Origin: Larus michahellis | Taxonomy: Eukaryota > Chordata > Aves > Charadriiformes > Laridae | Direction of reading: 5' to 3' | Assembly: GCF_964199755.1 (NCBI RefSeq) | Contig: NW_027435902.1 | Location: 248,001-312,000 of the forward strand | Length of the DNA: 64,000 nt | Part shown: positions 19,961 to 32,520 of the stretch, in pieces | Layout: the number at the start of each line of letters is the position of its first letter | How positions within the stretch are numbered: the stretch's first letter is position 1 | Position numbers and translations under genes: made by a program | The notes under the pieces: generated by a model | What the model saw: only the letters and a program-made list of their open reading frames with translations | Told to the model about the DNA's origin: nothing | The model's database searches: none

Positions 19961-20769
19961 GGTATCACCTGCCACAAGACGACGTGTGGCGTCCTCCAGG
20001 CAGCCAGCCCTGACCTGCAAGAGATGCAGGTGGGCATGGCTGCATCGCGCTTGGGGTCGGCATGTGCGTCACCAGGGTTGTCTACAGCACCTAGGTGTAA
20101 GCTGGACTATCGGTCAGTCTCCTCAGTGCCCACGATTGCATATGCCCGTCTATCTAAATAGATGCAATAACTATTCAAATAGGTAAAGAATCAGCAGACC
20201 ATAAAGGGCACTCTTTGAGGCAGAGCTCTGAAGAGACATTGTGAGTCCTTCAAGAGGCCAGGACAATACGAATATGGCAGCCTGGGACAGGCAAGGCTGC
20301 CACAGCTTCACAGCCTCAATGTCCATCCAGCAGTGAGGCTTAGACGTGTTGTATGGGGTTCACCTGGGGAGGTCTGGATGGGGGGCGCTGCAGGGGTGGC
20401 CCCGGACAGAAGAGACCAGGGGCTGCCCACACATCAGGTGGAGCCGGTTCCAGATGGCTCCAAAACAAACCCCCCACCAGGACCCACAGCCAGGCACAGA
20501 GCCAGGAGACCCAGGAATCCCGGCTACCCCATTGCCCCCGAGCCACATGGGACCCCCCCCCCCATGCAGGCTCTTGCTGCAGCCACCAGCCCTGCCCAGC
20601 CATCTCCCAAGAGGTTTCAGAGCTCCTGGGGCTTGGCTCAGGGCTAACGAGCCCTATGCCAACAGCCATGAAATAGCTCCTGAAGACCTTCACAGTGAAG
20701 ACGCTCCCATCAAGAGCAAGAACACACTCCTGCAAGCACAAGAATGTCCCCTTTAAAGGTAAGGGAAGT
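19961..20769. other. unclassified, possibly old LTR-like sequence
   Basis: No gene recognised. The part 20430-20560 (GGAGCCGGTTCCAGATGGCT) resembles GC-rich parts of avian endogenous-retrovirus LTRs, but no boundaries can be set. Confidence 0.35.
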
Positions 20770-22556
20770 AGGAGGAGCAAGACACCCCCTTGGCTTAACT
20801 GTGAGCTTCTGAGTCTGCTCAAAACCAAAAGAGAAGCGTTCCAGAGATGGAAAAGTGGAGAAATGCCCATTGAGAACTACAAGGGTGTTGCCAGGGCGTG
20901 CAGAGATGCAGTTAGAAAAGCAAAAAGCTCAGCTCAAATTGAAAGTGGCCAGAGATGTCAAAAACTACAGGAAAAGGTTCTTCGGGTACACGAACAACAA
21001 GCTGAAATGGAAGGAAAATATTGTCCTGCTGTTAAACAGCAGAGGTGAATTAGTCACCAACACTGGAAAGGCAGAGGTTCTCAGCACTTTCACCTTGGTG
21101 TGAACTTGGGCCTTGGGAACAACAATTCGGGTTGATGCAAACCCAAACCCACCGCCAGTGAAGGAAGAGTTGGTGGGTGAACTGTTACAGGAGCTTGACC
21201 CCTGCCAATGGATGGGCCCTGACAACATCCATCCAAGGGTGTGAAGAGAGCTGGCTGATGTCGCTGTGAGGCCGCTCTCCATAATCCTTGAGAAGTTGTG
21301 GAGACTGGGGGACATCCCAGAAGACTGGATGAAGGCTAATGTCTTCTACAGGAAGGGCTTAAAGGAGGATCCAGGAAGTTATAGACCATCAGTCTTACTT
21401 CAGTCCCTCAGAAAGTTATGGAATGAATGCTCCTGGGGGTGACCACAAGTCAAATGAAACACGTGATTGGGAAAAGCCACCACAGATTCACCAAGGGCAA
21501 ATCGTGCTTGACAAACCCGATCACCTTCCACAACAAAGTGACCTGCTCGGTTGATGTGGCGTGAGCGGTGGACATTGTCTGCCTGGATTTCTCCAAGGCT
21601 TTCAACACGGTTCCCTGCAGCCTCCTCCCAGAGAAACTGATGCGTTACGGTGGTGGTCAATAGTTCCTTCTCGAACTGGCAATCTGTCACAAGTGAGGTC
21701 CCCCAGGGATCGATACTGGGGCCAACGCTGTTTAATATCTTCATAAGTGAGCTGGAAGATGGGATCAGGTGTACCCTGATGAAGTTTGCTGATGATACCA
21801 GAGTGGGGAAGTGGCCACTTGGGAAGGGAGAGCCACCCAGCAGGAAGCCCTGGATTGGCCGAGAAGAGTGGGTTAACAAGAACCTTATGAAGTTCAACAC
21901 GGACAAGTGTAAGGTCTTGCACCAGGGAAAACATAATCCAGGAGTGCAGCACAGGCTGGGATCTACCTGGCTGGCGAGAAGCTCTGTGGACAGGGACTTG
22001 GGGGTCCTGGTCCCACTCTACTCATCACTTGTCAGACCTCACCTGGAACACTGTGTTCAGTTTTGGTCCCCGCTATACAAAACGGATGTGGACAGGCTGG
22101 AGAGGGTCCAGAGAAGGGCCACCAAGATAATCCAAGGACTGGGAAGCCTGGCATGTGAAGAAAGGCTGAGAGAACTGGGTTTGTTCAGCTTTGAGAAAAG
22201 GAGGCTCAGGGGAGACCTTACCACCATGTTCCAGTATTTAAAGGGTCGCCACAGAGAAGATGGAGGCTCCCTTTTTACAAGGAGTCATGTGGAAAAGACA
22301 AGGGGTAACGGGTACAAGTTACTCCTGGGGAGATTCCAACTGGACACAAGAGGAAAATTTTTCACTGTGAGAACAATCATTCACTGGAATAATCTCCCCA
22401 GGGAAGCGGGGGATTCCCCATCATTGGATGCCTCTAAGATTCAGATGGACCATCTTGTCTAGACCGTGCTTTTGCCAAGAAAGGTTGGACCAGATGATCC
22501 TTGAAGTGCCTTCCAACCTGGGATTGTATGACTCTGTGATAATTCTGTGATTCTGT
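20770..22556 (+). mobile_element. CR1 LINE, sense, degraded
   Basis: About 1.8 kb. ORF2 pieces occur in order: an RT N-terminal part near 20790-21060, a QWMGPDNIHPRV-like block near 21207, HRFTKGKS-like sequence near 21485, and VPQGSILGPTLFNIFI near 21700-21750. Then FADDTRVG (near 21788) and the C-terminal part follow. The tail ends ATTCTGTGATTCTGTG near 22545. Several frameshifts and stops are present. Confidence 0.85.
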
Positions 22557-24985
22557 GAAGACACGGGTTCAGTGGGACCCTTCCCAGCAAGGCCAGCAGC
22601 AACTGGGGGCACTTCTGGAGAGGTGAAACCACCATCTAGGAGGAATGGCGATGAGCAAAGTCCCACAAGGCTTGGTGCCGCCATGTGCCCTCGAGTCCTC
22701 CTTCACACAACCCTGCTGCTCCTCTGAGTGTTGGGCGGTGGTCAGTGTGCGAATGGGATCAAGGAGGGTAAACCAAACTGGCATCCAAGAGGTTCACCGG
22801 CCCCTCAGCACCATGACACACACCCGCCTTCAGGCCACAAGCCCCAAAACCTCCAGCTGCTGGAGGCAGGGAGAGGCCAGCAGAAGGAAGAACAGTCCTT
22901 CTGTGCTTTCCTTGAAGTATTTTAAATTCGGTATGGTAATTTTATCCTGAAGACGGTTTTTCCGTTCGTGCCACACACGAAAAAAAAAATGCCGTGACCA
23001 AGCACCGTTCTTCCAAATGCGATGATCTGGATGTGCCGTCTCCAACACAGATCCATGGAAGGGTGACCCAAGGATGTCCCACGCGATGCAGCAGGTGTGA
23101 ACGAGCACACAGACGCACACACATGAGCGTACATACACACGCACACACTAATGAAATCGAAGGAGACAGCTGCTGTGGTTTTGTTTCGTTGTTGAGCTGT
23201 GTAAAGGCTTGAGAAGCCGGCCCTGCGGCTCTCAGTGTCGCAGCCGCTCCGATCTCCAGTTCCTGGAGCAGTCGCAAAGAAAACAGGATCACAAATGGCT
23301 GTAGGAAATGAGAAGCTTCATGCTACATAAATTTTGCAACAAATTCATTCAATTCAGTAGCAAGTGGAGAGACAATTTGTAGTCTTATCGGGAATAAATG
23401 TTTTTTAAAGTTTAATTGGTTAGAGAACTAACGATAAGTACCTTAAAGATCACAAAAGACTGAACTGAAAATGCCAAGTCAGACCGTGAAAAGACCAACT
23501 TTGAATCCTGTCCAATTGTGTCTGATAGAGTGCTCCTCTAAAGACCCCCGTGCTCGGCACCTCTGAAGATGCCAACACAAAAACGCACAGAACTTGGGTC
23601 AAAAAACCCGTGAGTGTTACATCATGATACGTGTGGTATGATGCGTCACGGGCATCAAAAGAGACCCTCACGAGAAAAGTTGTGCATGCATATGACTTGG
23701 GCTCTTCAGTCACCGCAGAAACCAAGACATTCACAAATCTGATACAGTGTTGGACAATTTGGGAAAAAAAAAAGAAAAAAAAATCTGAATTCTAGCTGTA
23801 TGAATATTTTATGAATACAAAATACGTAACAGGAGATTGCAACACCAAAACATCTACGCGTAAAACAGCATCTTCCCTTACAGATGCATCTTTGGTTGGC
23901 AGGCATCCTCAGTGGTACGCGCGTTTTGATTATATTTCAGTATCTCACTGCATCATGGTAAAAAATAAGATGCTTAGTAAATTAATGGATGCTAAGCTGG
24001 ACTATTTACTGCAAGAACTGCCAGTTTTACCCAAATAAGAGGGGTATGGCTCCTGCAATTGGATCCCCTGGGGGAGAGCGGCATTTTCCCTGTACTCCTG
24101 CTCTCTGGGACACGGGCAGCAGAACGTGGGGAGTTCCACGTGCGGTGCCAGCATTGCCTACACAACAACGCCTGTCCCCAAAATACGGTTCTGAGGGGCT
24201 GGGGGAATCAATCTTTCAGAAGAGACGCATTAAATTGTAGATCACTAACTGGGGGGGGGAAAATAAGTGCTTTTTTATTCAGAAAGAAATATGTAAAAAT
24301 ACGCCTCAGAAAAGTTCATTTTTCGTACTAGGAGTAGAGATAACCAAGCAATAAACTTCACCACCATTCTGTAAAAGCTCCCTGAAGTAGCCCAAGTACG
24401 AAATTAAATAGAAAATAAGTCTGCTTTGAAAACCAGCTTGTATCCAGGCGGTTAATGCAAACATCGTGTTGCAAATCAAACCAGTTTATTGACCCCAGCA
24501 GGGAACTGAGGTAGTGCAATCAAAAAGGTTTAGGCAAAGAAAATAATAAGGTTTTATTTAAAGACAAGTGAAGGACGCCTGCATTCTTTTTGAGGGGGTG
24601 GAAGGAAAAAAGAGATGTAGAGATGCCGCTGCTCAGCCCAAGCACCGCTTACAGCAGGACTCTCGAAGCCCGGCCCCAGCGGAGAGGGCAGGAGGATGAA
24701 AAAAGAGGGGAAAAAAGACCCAGAAAGAGAAGGCAACGCTGCTGCTCTTCAGAACACCAGTGGAGCATTTACACGTGGCTTGTGCCACATTTTTTTCTTC
24801 ACTTGACACGGCAGGCAGGGACTATTTTAGCCAGGACGTCACACACTGTCTCCCTCTTCCTCCTTGTGAGTGTAGATACCGAAAGCTCCCAGTAAAACCC
24901 ATGGTGCTTGTTAAGATCTAGACGTTGTCTGAAATAAATGTGTGCATTTGGTTTACATGGCAAGGTTTTGGTGGCAGGTAGGGGG
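22557..24985. other. intergenic, no gene recognised
   Basis: Includes a degenerate ACAC(A/G)C microsatellite at about 23100-23150. The rest is AT-rich with short frames only. Confidence 0.5.
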
Positions 24986-25960
24986 TGGGGGGCGCAGGGG
25001 TGGCTTCTGTGAGAAGACACCAGAAGCCTCTCCCGTGTCCTACAGAGACAGTTCCAGCCAGCTCCAAGGGGGACCCGCTGCTGGCCAAGGCTGAGCCCAT
25101 CAGCGAGCTGGTGGCACCTCCATGGTAATGTATTTAAGAAGGGGTAAAAACTGCTGCCCAGGAGCTGGGAGGAGTGAGAATGTGTGAGAGAAACAACTAA
25201 AAAGGCACCAAGGTCCGTGAAGAATGAGGAGGAGGAGGTCACAGAGCAGAGGTTCCCCTGCAGCCCATGGTGAAGACCATGGAGAGGCAGGTTGTCACCC
25301 TGCAGCCCATGGAGGTCCGTGGTGGAGCAGATATCCACCTGCAGCCCATGGAGGATCCCACGCCAGAGCAGGTAGATGTGCTCCAAGAGGGCTGTGACCC
25401 CATGGGAAGCCCACGCTGGAGCAGGCTCCTGGCAGGACTGGTGGACCCATGGAGAGGGAGGAGTCCACCATGGAGCAGGTTTGATGGCAGGACTTGTGAC
25501 CCCATGGGGGGAGCCACGCTGGAGCAGTCTGTTCCTGAAGGACTGCACCCCATGGAAAAGACCCATGCTGGAGCAGGTCATGAAGACCTGCAGCCCATGG
25601 GAAGGTCTCACACTGGAGAAGGTCATGGAGGACGGTCTCCCATGGGAGGGACCCCTCGCTAGAGCAGGGAAAGAGTGTGAGGAGGAAGGAGCAGCAGAAA
25701 GAACGTGTGACGCACTGACCGCAACCCCCATTCCCCATTGAGGAGGAGGTGGAGAAATGGGGAGTGAAGTTGAGCCTGGGAAGAAGGGAAGGGGAAGAAG
25801 AGGGGAAGGTGTTTTAAGACTTGCTCTTATTTCTCACTATCCTACTGCTACAATTAATTAGCAATAAATTAAATTAGTTCCCCCTGCCTTCCCCACCCAT
25901 GGAGTCTGTTTTGCCCACGTCGGTAACTGCCAGTGCTCTGTCTGACCTCTCGATGTTGAG
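24986..25960 (+). mobile_element. avian ERV LTR-like element with internal tandem motifs
   Basis: The left part contains GCTGGCCAAGGCTGAGCCCA and a TATTTAAG box near 25133. The middle (25255-25660) is an array of drifting CTGCAGCCCATGGA / ACGCTGGAGCAGG motifs. The right part has a polyadenylation-like AATAAATTAAATTAGTTCCC near 25862-25882 and GTCTGTTTTGCCCACG near 25903. This combination resembles a long, abundant avian LTR family. Boundaries and target duplication were not found, and the 3' end looks truncated. Confidence 0.55.
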
Positions 25961-27655
25961 GGCAGCTGGCAGCCAGCAAAGGTCAGCCCACCACGATGTG
26001 CTTCTACCCACGCTTTAGAGTGCGCTGCTCCGTGTATTAGCACGTATTACCACCACTAAAACTCTTTCAATTAAGAAACAAAACATTTCAACCAGACGTT
26101 TTGCCTCTTGAACTTAGCAGCCCTGCATTAAAAGCCACCCCAAGCTGCCGCCAGCCTTTACCAGGACACAGCACCTTGTGGGCAGCGGTGGGTTGACACC
26201 TCCTTGGCTTCGCCACACAAGGCCTACAGAGATGACAACGGGTGGCAGCTCCTCAGCAGAGCCCTGAGCAGTGCTGCTCCCTCCCAGCCCCCACGGAGGA
26301 ACCGACTCTTGGGTCAGACAGACCCGGCTTTACAAATTCCAGCATCGGGAACTTCAGTGTCACCGCGGAGCACGGGATGGGAGACAGCAGTGCTGGTCCC
26401 CTGCTGAGTCCCACACCGACACTCCCAGCTGCAGTCAGGCTCCTGAAGCTGGCAGTAGACCTTCTCCGCTTCTCAAACACAACCGAAGACTGAGAACAGC
26501 AGATTAATTACTGCAAGGTTTCTACATATGAAAGCTCAGAAATATCAAGAAATACATTTAACAAAATAGTAGAGGCAAGCAATAGCAATGTGTTCTGCAC
26601 CACAATGACACAAGTGTTTTAACATGCGGTGGGAAAACAGCGGGAGATCGGCGCGGAGGAGCGTTAACATGCTCGAGTGACTTGCAGCTGAGGTGTCGAA
26701 AAACCCCATACCTCACACTAATGATCATTTAGCCTTGTGCGCTCACCAAGTAGAACATCTGTGCTTCGGTACCATCGGCCTGCGAAGGACTCTGAGGCAC
26801 CTCATCGAACCTGCCTGAGGTTCCTGCCCTGCTGCGGGAAAGATCAAAGCACAGTGGAAAACTGGGCCTGCTTCTGTCCCTGAAATACAGGGGAGAACAG
26901 CAGATTCCATCACTCTCTAACAAGGACCGAGCACCACAGTGCCTGTGTTCCCGCTCGCGTGCCTCTGCCTGGGGGCTGCTTCCAAGATCCCCCAGTTTGC
27001 AAGGCATCAGGATTATATTTACTCTTCGCATTTCATCCCTGGTTTTGTAGTTGTTCCTGCACCCTGCCTGTGGCAGCTGACACACACATACGTTGGGCAA
27101 CTATTTCTCAGTTCATTTTAAAAAAAAAAAAAAAGTGATTTTGTTCACTTAAGGTGTGACAACCCTTTACAAATTCAGTATTCTTTAAAGATCTGATGTA
27201 AAAAAATGCATGAATATTCTTAAGTTTTCTGTTTGTACACATACTTACTCTCCTTTAACCTGTAAATCTTATACAGAGGCCTTTAAAAAAATCACAGCTG
27301 ACTTAGGAAATGAAGTTAACCAGACCTGCTCCAGAGAAAACCTCCAGTAATATTAATGGGATTTCAACCTACCATGGTCTACATTGTCATGTAGCGTTAC
27401 CCACATATTAATTCCCACAGTCTCTCCTTCTATACCAGAGGCTCAGAAGAGGATTTTTTATTCCTACACACGGAAAAAAAATCTGGCAAATTCTTATGCA
27501 CTGTGAGGAGCAGCACTTGCAAAGGTAACTTGGAGTTTCAAAAAAAAAAAAATAAAAAAAATTAAAGTTTCTGTTTAAAGTCTAGGGAACACCTGGCCAG
27601 TGCTCTCATTCCATGCACACAAAGCCTACTGTAACTTTTTTTATTTAAGCCTTGA
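25961..27655. other. intergenic, no gene recognised
   Basis: Unique-looking sequence. A-runs occur at 27119-27134 and 27539-27560. Confidence 0.5.
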
Positions 27656-27835
27656 TTTAGATGAGATATTAGGAAGAAATTCTTTGCTGTGAGGGTGGTG
27701 AGCCCCTGGCCCAGGCTGCCCAGAGAAGCTGTGGCTGCCCCATCCCTGGAGGGGTTCAAGGCCAGGTTGGACGGGGCTTGGAGCAACCTGGTCTGGTGGG
27801 AGGTGTCCCTGCCCAGGGCAGGGGGTGGGAGTAGA
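27656..27835 (+). mobile_element. short CR1 3' fragment (young subfamily)
   Basis: Contains the ORF2 tail block read RLPREAVAAPSLEGFKARLD and GAWSNLVWWEVSLPRAGG. It is nearly identical to the copy at 45798-45985. The tail after the GGGCAGGGGG stretch is missing. Confidence 0.8.
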
Positions 27836-28814
27836 TGTATCGAGATTATTAGCAATTCCTTCCCCTTTGCAGTTATCTTTTACCTTATATTTCATCTGGA
27901 ATACTACCCAGTCTCAAAAAACAATGTGCAAGATGTAAAGTAAGAGGCAATTTTAAGACTCCTGAAGACAAAGAGGACTCCAACCTTCAGAAAGCAAGTA
28001 TTTTCCATGGCTAGTTTTATTCTTAATTGCCAACATGTTATTAGATGTTGTCTTAAATGCCATAACAGCAGAATTTTAACCCAGCAAATTTAGGATCAAC
28101 ACTATATAACAAGCCACTCTCCTATAGACACTTTCTCTGGAGTGCTAAACATTAGCTAGTTTCACTACATACACGCACACTCAAGTATGCTTTATTCAAA
28201 ATATCAGGGAAATCTTGTCTGAGGGACTTCAATCAATGAAGACATTTATCTACACTTATTGAAACCATAATTTTTGTTTTCGCTGGTTTCACACCATCAG
28301 AAGAAACAGCTTGTGTCTCAGCGTGTAAAAGCCATGTCAAGCATGAATGGGAAGAATACGCAAGTGTGTGGCATTAACGCAGAGCTTAGGTAGGGCTTTT
28401 TTCAGATTCTTTTGAAGTACACTCTAATCCATCATCAAAGCACCTTCGAATAAAGACAGATGATGCTTAATACAGTTGGTATCACAGGGATACAAAAATT
28501 AAACCAATCACACTCTTGCTTTGACTTGAATATTCAGAAAAACATCCAAAGCCCCACATTTGGATACAGATTAGAAAGGTTTCTAAACCTCGTATACAAC
28601 GAAACAACACGTTACGCTCAGATGATTAGAACAAGCCTGTTCTACACAATTTACAAAGTGACAAAGCCCAGGCCAAAGTTTTGCTCTACTACAGTAACAT
28701 AAACACATTTAAAAAGAGAATACGGTAATGGTTTTGGAGATGACCTTCTCGCAGTCAAACCACGGCAAGAGGGCAGACACCTTTTCTCTCTGTGAGACAG
28801 CTCTCACCGTGCCT
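27836..28814. other. AT-rich sequence below the RABGGTB relic
   Basis: Would correspond to 3' untranslated or intergenic DNA of the former RABGGTB gene. No coding signal seen. Confidence 0.45.
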
Positions 28815-28926
28815 TTGTTCTTGCAGGGCATCTTCTGGCATACGAAGGACAGGACTGACAGCCTTCATTTGTTCTTCTGAAAAGAGATGGTCCAGCAATT
28901 CCCAACAGGTTGTGAAATGGAACCAC
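28815..28926 (-). pseudogene. RABGGTB: RABGGTB last-exon relic
   Basis: An intact acceptor (TTCTTTTCCCAG) precedes VVPFHNLLGIAGPSLF. A 2-base deletion then shifts to the frame giving EEQMKAVSPVLRMPEDALQE. The family terminus (RVNVQPELVS and stop) is lost, and the frame runs on into unrelated sequence. Confidence 0.75.
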
Positions 28927-29579
28927 CTGGGAAAAGAAAGTTTGGTTCATCTCCAAAAAGCCGTCCAGCTGTCATTTGTACAGGATGGAGCTTTTGTCAG
29001 CAAGAGAAACACAAACCTCCATGGCTGAAGATGCTGCTGCAACTGAATAAACTTTTATTTGTCTTGCCTGTCAACACCCATCAGAGCAATTTCTGTGGCA
29101 TTTACAGCCCTATGATATACTCAGAGACACCTGTAGATCATTTGCTGTAAGACAGCTTCCAACTCTGCCTTCAGCAGGAAGCACTGATGTGTCCCCAATC
29201 ACACCTGATGGCATCAGCAGCAGAAGCAAAGATAACCAAGGCTGAAAAGGTAAATTTGATCACCTCCAAGTGCCTCTTCCCCAAATTCCCCGTTTTCTCT
29301 TCAGCAACAGCATAATGTTCTTTGATGGTCTCTGACTAGAGCTTTCCTGGAAACCCCCAAGGGGAGCAGCAGCCTACTGTGCTATAGAACTGGAAGGAAA
29401 AAAATACAAGGAACGAAAAAAACAACCCCAAAGAGGCAGCAGTTATCTGGCATCCCAGTGTTCCTTCACCACATGAACCTTCCCCAGAAGCAACTGTCAC
29501 CACACAACTGCACGAGGCTACCGAAAGGCTCACGAGCTGAGCATCCCGTCAGTGGGGTTCATCAGTCATTCTACAAAAT

Positions 29580-29735
29580 CCTCTCCAAAATCCCCCACGG
29601 GGTCGGGTTGCAGGGTGCGTCCTGCGTGTGCAAGTGGAACTGCTGGATCTCATCGCAAAGGCTGTAAATCGCAGCAAGCCGAGGGGAATTACCGTGTTAC
29701 AACCAGACAGGAGCCCCCACCATTCATCACAGAGG
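29580..29735 (-). pseudogene. RABGGTB: RABGGTB penultimate-exon relic
   Basis: Read on the minus strand, CDEWWGLLS corresponds to the family's CYSWWVLAS. Further on, nucleotides TAATT..CTT..GATT.ACAG, CAGGACG and TGGGGGATTT align in order with the segment for KIIGRLHWID, CQDE and TGGFAD. Frameshifts are required, so this is weaker than the last exon. Confidence 0.5.
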
Positions 29736-29907
29736 GTTAAAACTACACTGGCACAACAAGTCCTGCCCCACAGGGGTCTGGCAAACACAGGTACGGTGCG
29801 TATGTTTACTTGTTCCTTCCCAGAACCAATACGTAGCTATAGAGAAGAAGTATAAAAACATAATAATTAAAGTCAGTACACTTCCGGAACAAGAAGACAA
29901 GCTTCCC

Positions 29908-30002
29908 TGGTACAGATGGGATGCTCAGAGAGGGGCATGTTCCCCACTGGCAAGTGGGCAAATGAAGTTACTAATTGCAGACTCAGGCTCTGGTGAGCTG
30001 TA
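29908..30002 (-). pseudogene. RABGGTB: RABGGTB middle-exon relic (LPSGGLNGRPEK region)
   Basis: The minus strand has CTTGCCAGTGGGGAACATGC and CTGAG..CCCATCTGTACC, which align with the codons for QLPSGGLNGRPEKLPDVC. CAGCTCACCAG just upstream fits SQLHQ. Small deletions are present. Confidence 0.5.
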
Positions 30003-30854
30003 TGTGTTTTCAGGGAAGCATGAATGCCGAGAAGATGCATCTACAGCCGCATCACGTCCCGCTCCTCTCTGCAATTCTTGTTTAAAAGCAAATACAAAAG
30101 GAAAAACCTGCTAATAGGCACAACTACTACACTAGGTTCCAAGCTACTTAAAAGACAGAAATCTTAACAGTCGAATGGTTCAAAACCTGAAATACAACCA
30201 CAATTGTCAAGTCAAAAGACTACGATCTAAAACTAATCTAAAAAAAAAATAAAACAAGCAAAAACCTAACAGGATCTGTTAGGAATGGGTTAGTGCAGGA
30301 AGAAAGGGAAGACCTGTAAGCACCGATGTTTCTATGGCTGCGCCCACTTCCACAATAGATATGACAAGTAAAAATAGCACAAAACGCCTGCTAAATATAA
30401 TATGCAAAAGCCCCCAAAGGTGCCTGCATTAGGTATGGAAGAACTCAGCCAACTTGGTCTTCCAGCAAGACAGAAATAGCTCAAGTTTAATGCCAAGACC
30501 AGAAAAGCATCAGGACTTCAGATGTTAAGCTTTTCTTAGGGCATTCTGAAGAGAAAATGTTTGTTGGGTTTGGGTTTTTTTTTTATGAGTCCTCAGAAAT
30601 TTAAAAAAAAAAAAAACAACCCACAATTTTTTAACTCCCCCCAAACCCTTCCGAAGTGACAGTGCAGAACAGACACCCCCTGCCCCACCAGCGCGAGGAA
30701 TGTATCAGCTTACAAAGGAAGAGAAAACTGCATCAGTTGTTTACACTCACGTGGAGAAAGGACAAGACATGGACAGCCGTAATAAAACCAGCTACAATTT
30801 CCCCCCGACCTTTGACAAATAAACCGCCAAGCGTTCTATAGGAGTGCCACTGAG

Positions 30855-30950
30855 ATCTCATAACACTTTTATCTGGCCAGCGCCCTTGAAAGACGTGATC
30901 TTAATCCGCCACTTTACTTGGACCATCTCAATGACTTCCACTTCCTTTTC
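30855..30950 (-). pseudogene. RABGGTB: RABGGTB middle-exon relic (VEKAIEFVL..SHAGQ region)
   Basis: Reads EVEVIEMVQVKWRIKITSF, then KGAGQI. This aligns with the family's VEKAIEFVL, the glycine-rich region and SESHAGQI. At nucleotide level GTGGAAGTCATTGAGATGGT and GCTGGCCAGAT are the best anchors. A ~100-base insertion separates it from a possible LALLGKLDA piece near 31070-31100. Confidence 0.5.
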
Positions 30951-31587
30951 ATCATGTCACCCCAAAATCTTCTTCCTCCTTCATCGAGACAAATGGCAGT
31001 GAGAGGATTTCTGCACTGGGTGGGCTGGCATGGAGCCGACCCTGGGGCATAGGGATTCTTAACAGCAATTTCTGACTCATTTAGATCAGGCAAAAGCACC
31101 AAGAGCTGAAGACTAATTAACCCACCATGGTCTCTAGTAGGTTACAAATTGTTGGGGTTTTTTTTAAAAATAATATTTTTTACAGAGATCTTTTAAGTGG
31201 CCTCATGAGAAGCCATTTTCATGGTTTGTGTTTTGGGAACCAGAATTATACAAGGAACAGCACCTGACTCCAGTGTGGGATGTTGCACTTATTATCCGGA
31301 TCCAAAATTACAGAAGTAAGCTTGTACTGAAAAAATAAGTATATTTAGCAGAGTAAATGCAGGAAGATCTAGAAGCAGTCCTGCACACATGATGCAAAAC
31401 AAGCACACATCTCACCTTTTAGTTTCAAATTAGTTTTACTTTTCCACTGGATTAATGTTGCTTTTGTATGGAAGTTCCAGTTACACAATGCAATTATAGA
31501 ATGGTAATGTTTAACTAATATATTACATTAGTAGAAAGTTTGGAAAAAAGATCCTAAAAGATAAGCAGAGCACTACTCTCTTCTTCA

Positions 31588-31650
31588 AAAATCCCCACAG
31601 CAGTACTAAACTGCTTCCTGGAGGCTGGATACAGCCTTAAGACGATTCTG
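31588..31650 (-). pseudogene. RABGGTB: RABGGTB middle-exon relic (VEYVKGLQKEDGSF region)
   Basis: Minus-strand AGCCTCCAGGAAGCAG and TGTGGGGATTTTTG align loosely with codons for LQKEDG and FAGDIW. Weak alone, it is supported by its position between better relics. Confidence 0.35.
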
Positions 31651-31767
31651 CATCCAGCCTGTGGTTTGTCCTGTCCGTTCCTCTGACCCTAAGGCTTACG
31701 GAGGAGGGCAAGCTGAAGGCCAAATGGGCTCTCTGGCAGAAACAGGTTAACCCCAATTGTTAACATT

Positions 31768-31957
31768 CACGGAATCTTCAGAGTTGGAAGGGACCTCTAG
31801 AGATCATCTAGTCCAACTCCCCTGCTAGAGCAGGATTGCCTAAAGCACATCCCTCAGGGCTGCATCCAGGCAGGTCTTGAAAATCTCCAGAGAAGGGGAC
31901 TCCACAGCCTCCCTGGGCAGCCTGTTCCAGTGTTTTCCGTGTATTTTGAACGGAAAT
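31768..31957 (-). mobile_element. CR1 3' fragment, antisense, ending at the minisatellite
   Basis: The left edge is the reverse complement of the CR1 tail (GTTGGAAGGGACCTCTAGAG, then ATCATCTAGTCCAACTCC). It continues to the block CAGCCTGTTCCAGTGTTTT and breaks off where the 15-bp tandem repeat begins. The octamer tail itself is degraded. Confidence 0.8.
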
Positions 31958-32480
31958 TTCTAGACTCCGGTGTTCTAGACTCCGGTGTTCTAGACTCCGG
32001 TGTTCTAGACTCCGGTGTTCTAGACTCCGGTGTTCTAGACTCCGGTGTTCTAGACTCCGGTGTTCTAGACTCCGGTGTTCTAGACTCCGGTGTTCTAGAC
32101 TCCCGAGTTCTAGACTCCCGAGTTCTAGACTCCCGAGTTCTAGACTCCCGAGTTCTAGACTCCCGAGTTCTAGACTCCCGAGTTCTAGACTCCCGAGTTC
32201 TAGACTCCCGAGTTCTAGACTCCCGAGTTCTAGACTCCCGAGTTCTAGACTCCCGAGTTCTAGACTCCCGAGTTCTAGACTCCCGAGTTCTAGACTCCCG
32301 AGTTCTAGACTCCCGAGTTCTAGACTCCCGAGTTCTAGACTCCCGAGTTCTAGACTCCCGAGTTCTAGACTCCCGAGTTCTAGACTCCCGAGTTCTAGAC
32401 TCCCGAGTTCTAGACTCCCGAGTTCTAGACTCCCGAGTTCTAGACTCCCGAGTTCTAGACTCCCGAGTTCTAGACTCCCG
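31958..32480. repeat. 15-bp minisatellite in two homogeneous blocks (9 + 25 copies)
   Basis: Nine copies of TTCTAGACTCCGGTG are followed by 25 copies of TTCTAGACTCCCGAG and a partial last unit. All copies within each block appear identical, and the switch occurs once near 32100. The unit length is a multiple of three, so open frames exist on both strands (LDSRV, SLELG and TRESR pentapeptides). These are by-products. The array lies in the RABGGTB relic between a CR1 edge and an exon relic. Confidence 0.97.
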
Positions 32481-32520
32481 GCAATCCCACATAGATCAAC
32501 CACCAGGCTCATTTACAACA

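Noticed and set aside
18461-24985. Missing MVP exons (shoulder and cap) further downstream or inverted
   Set aside because: No long alpha-helical Glu/Ala/Gln-rich cap sequence was seen on either strand in the window.
28815-30950. SNORD45-type snoRNAs, which I recall from RABGGTB introns in mammals
   Set aside because: No convincing C and D boxes with flanking stem were seen in the relic introns.
31958-32480. CRISPR-like array
   Set aside because: Direct tandem units without spacers, in vertebrate DNA; it is a minisatellite.
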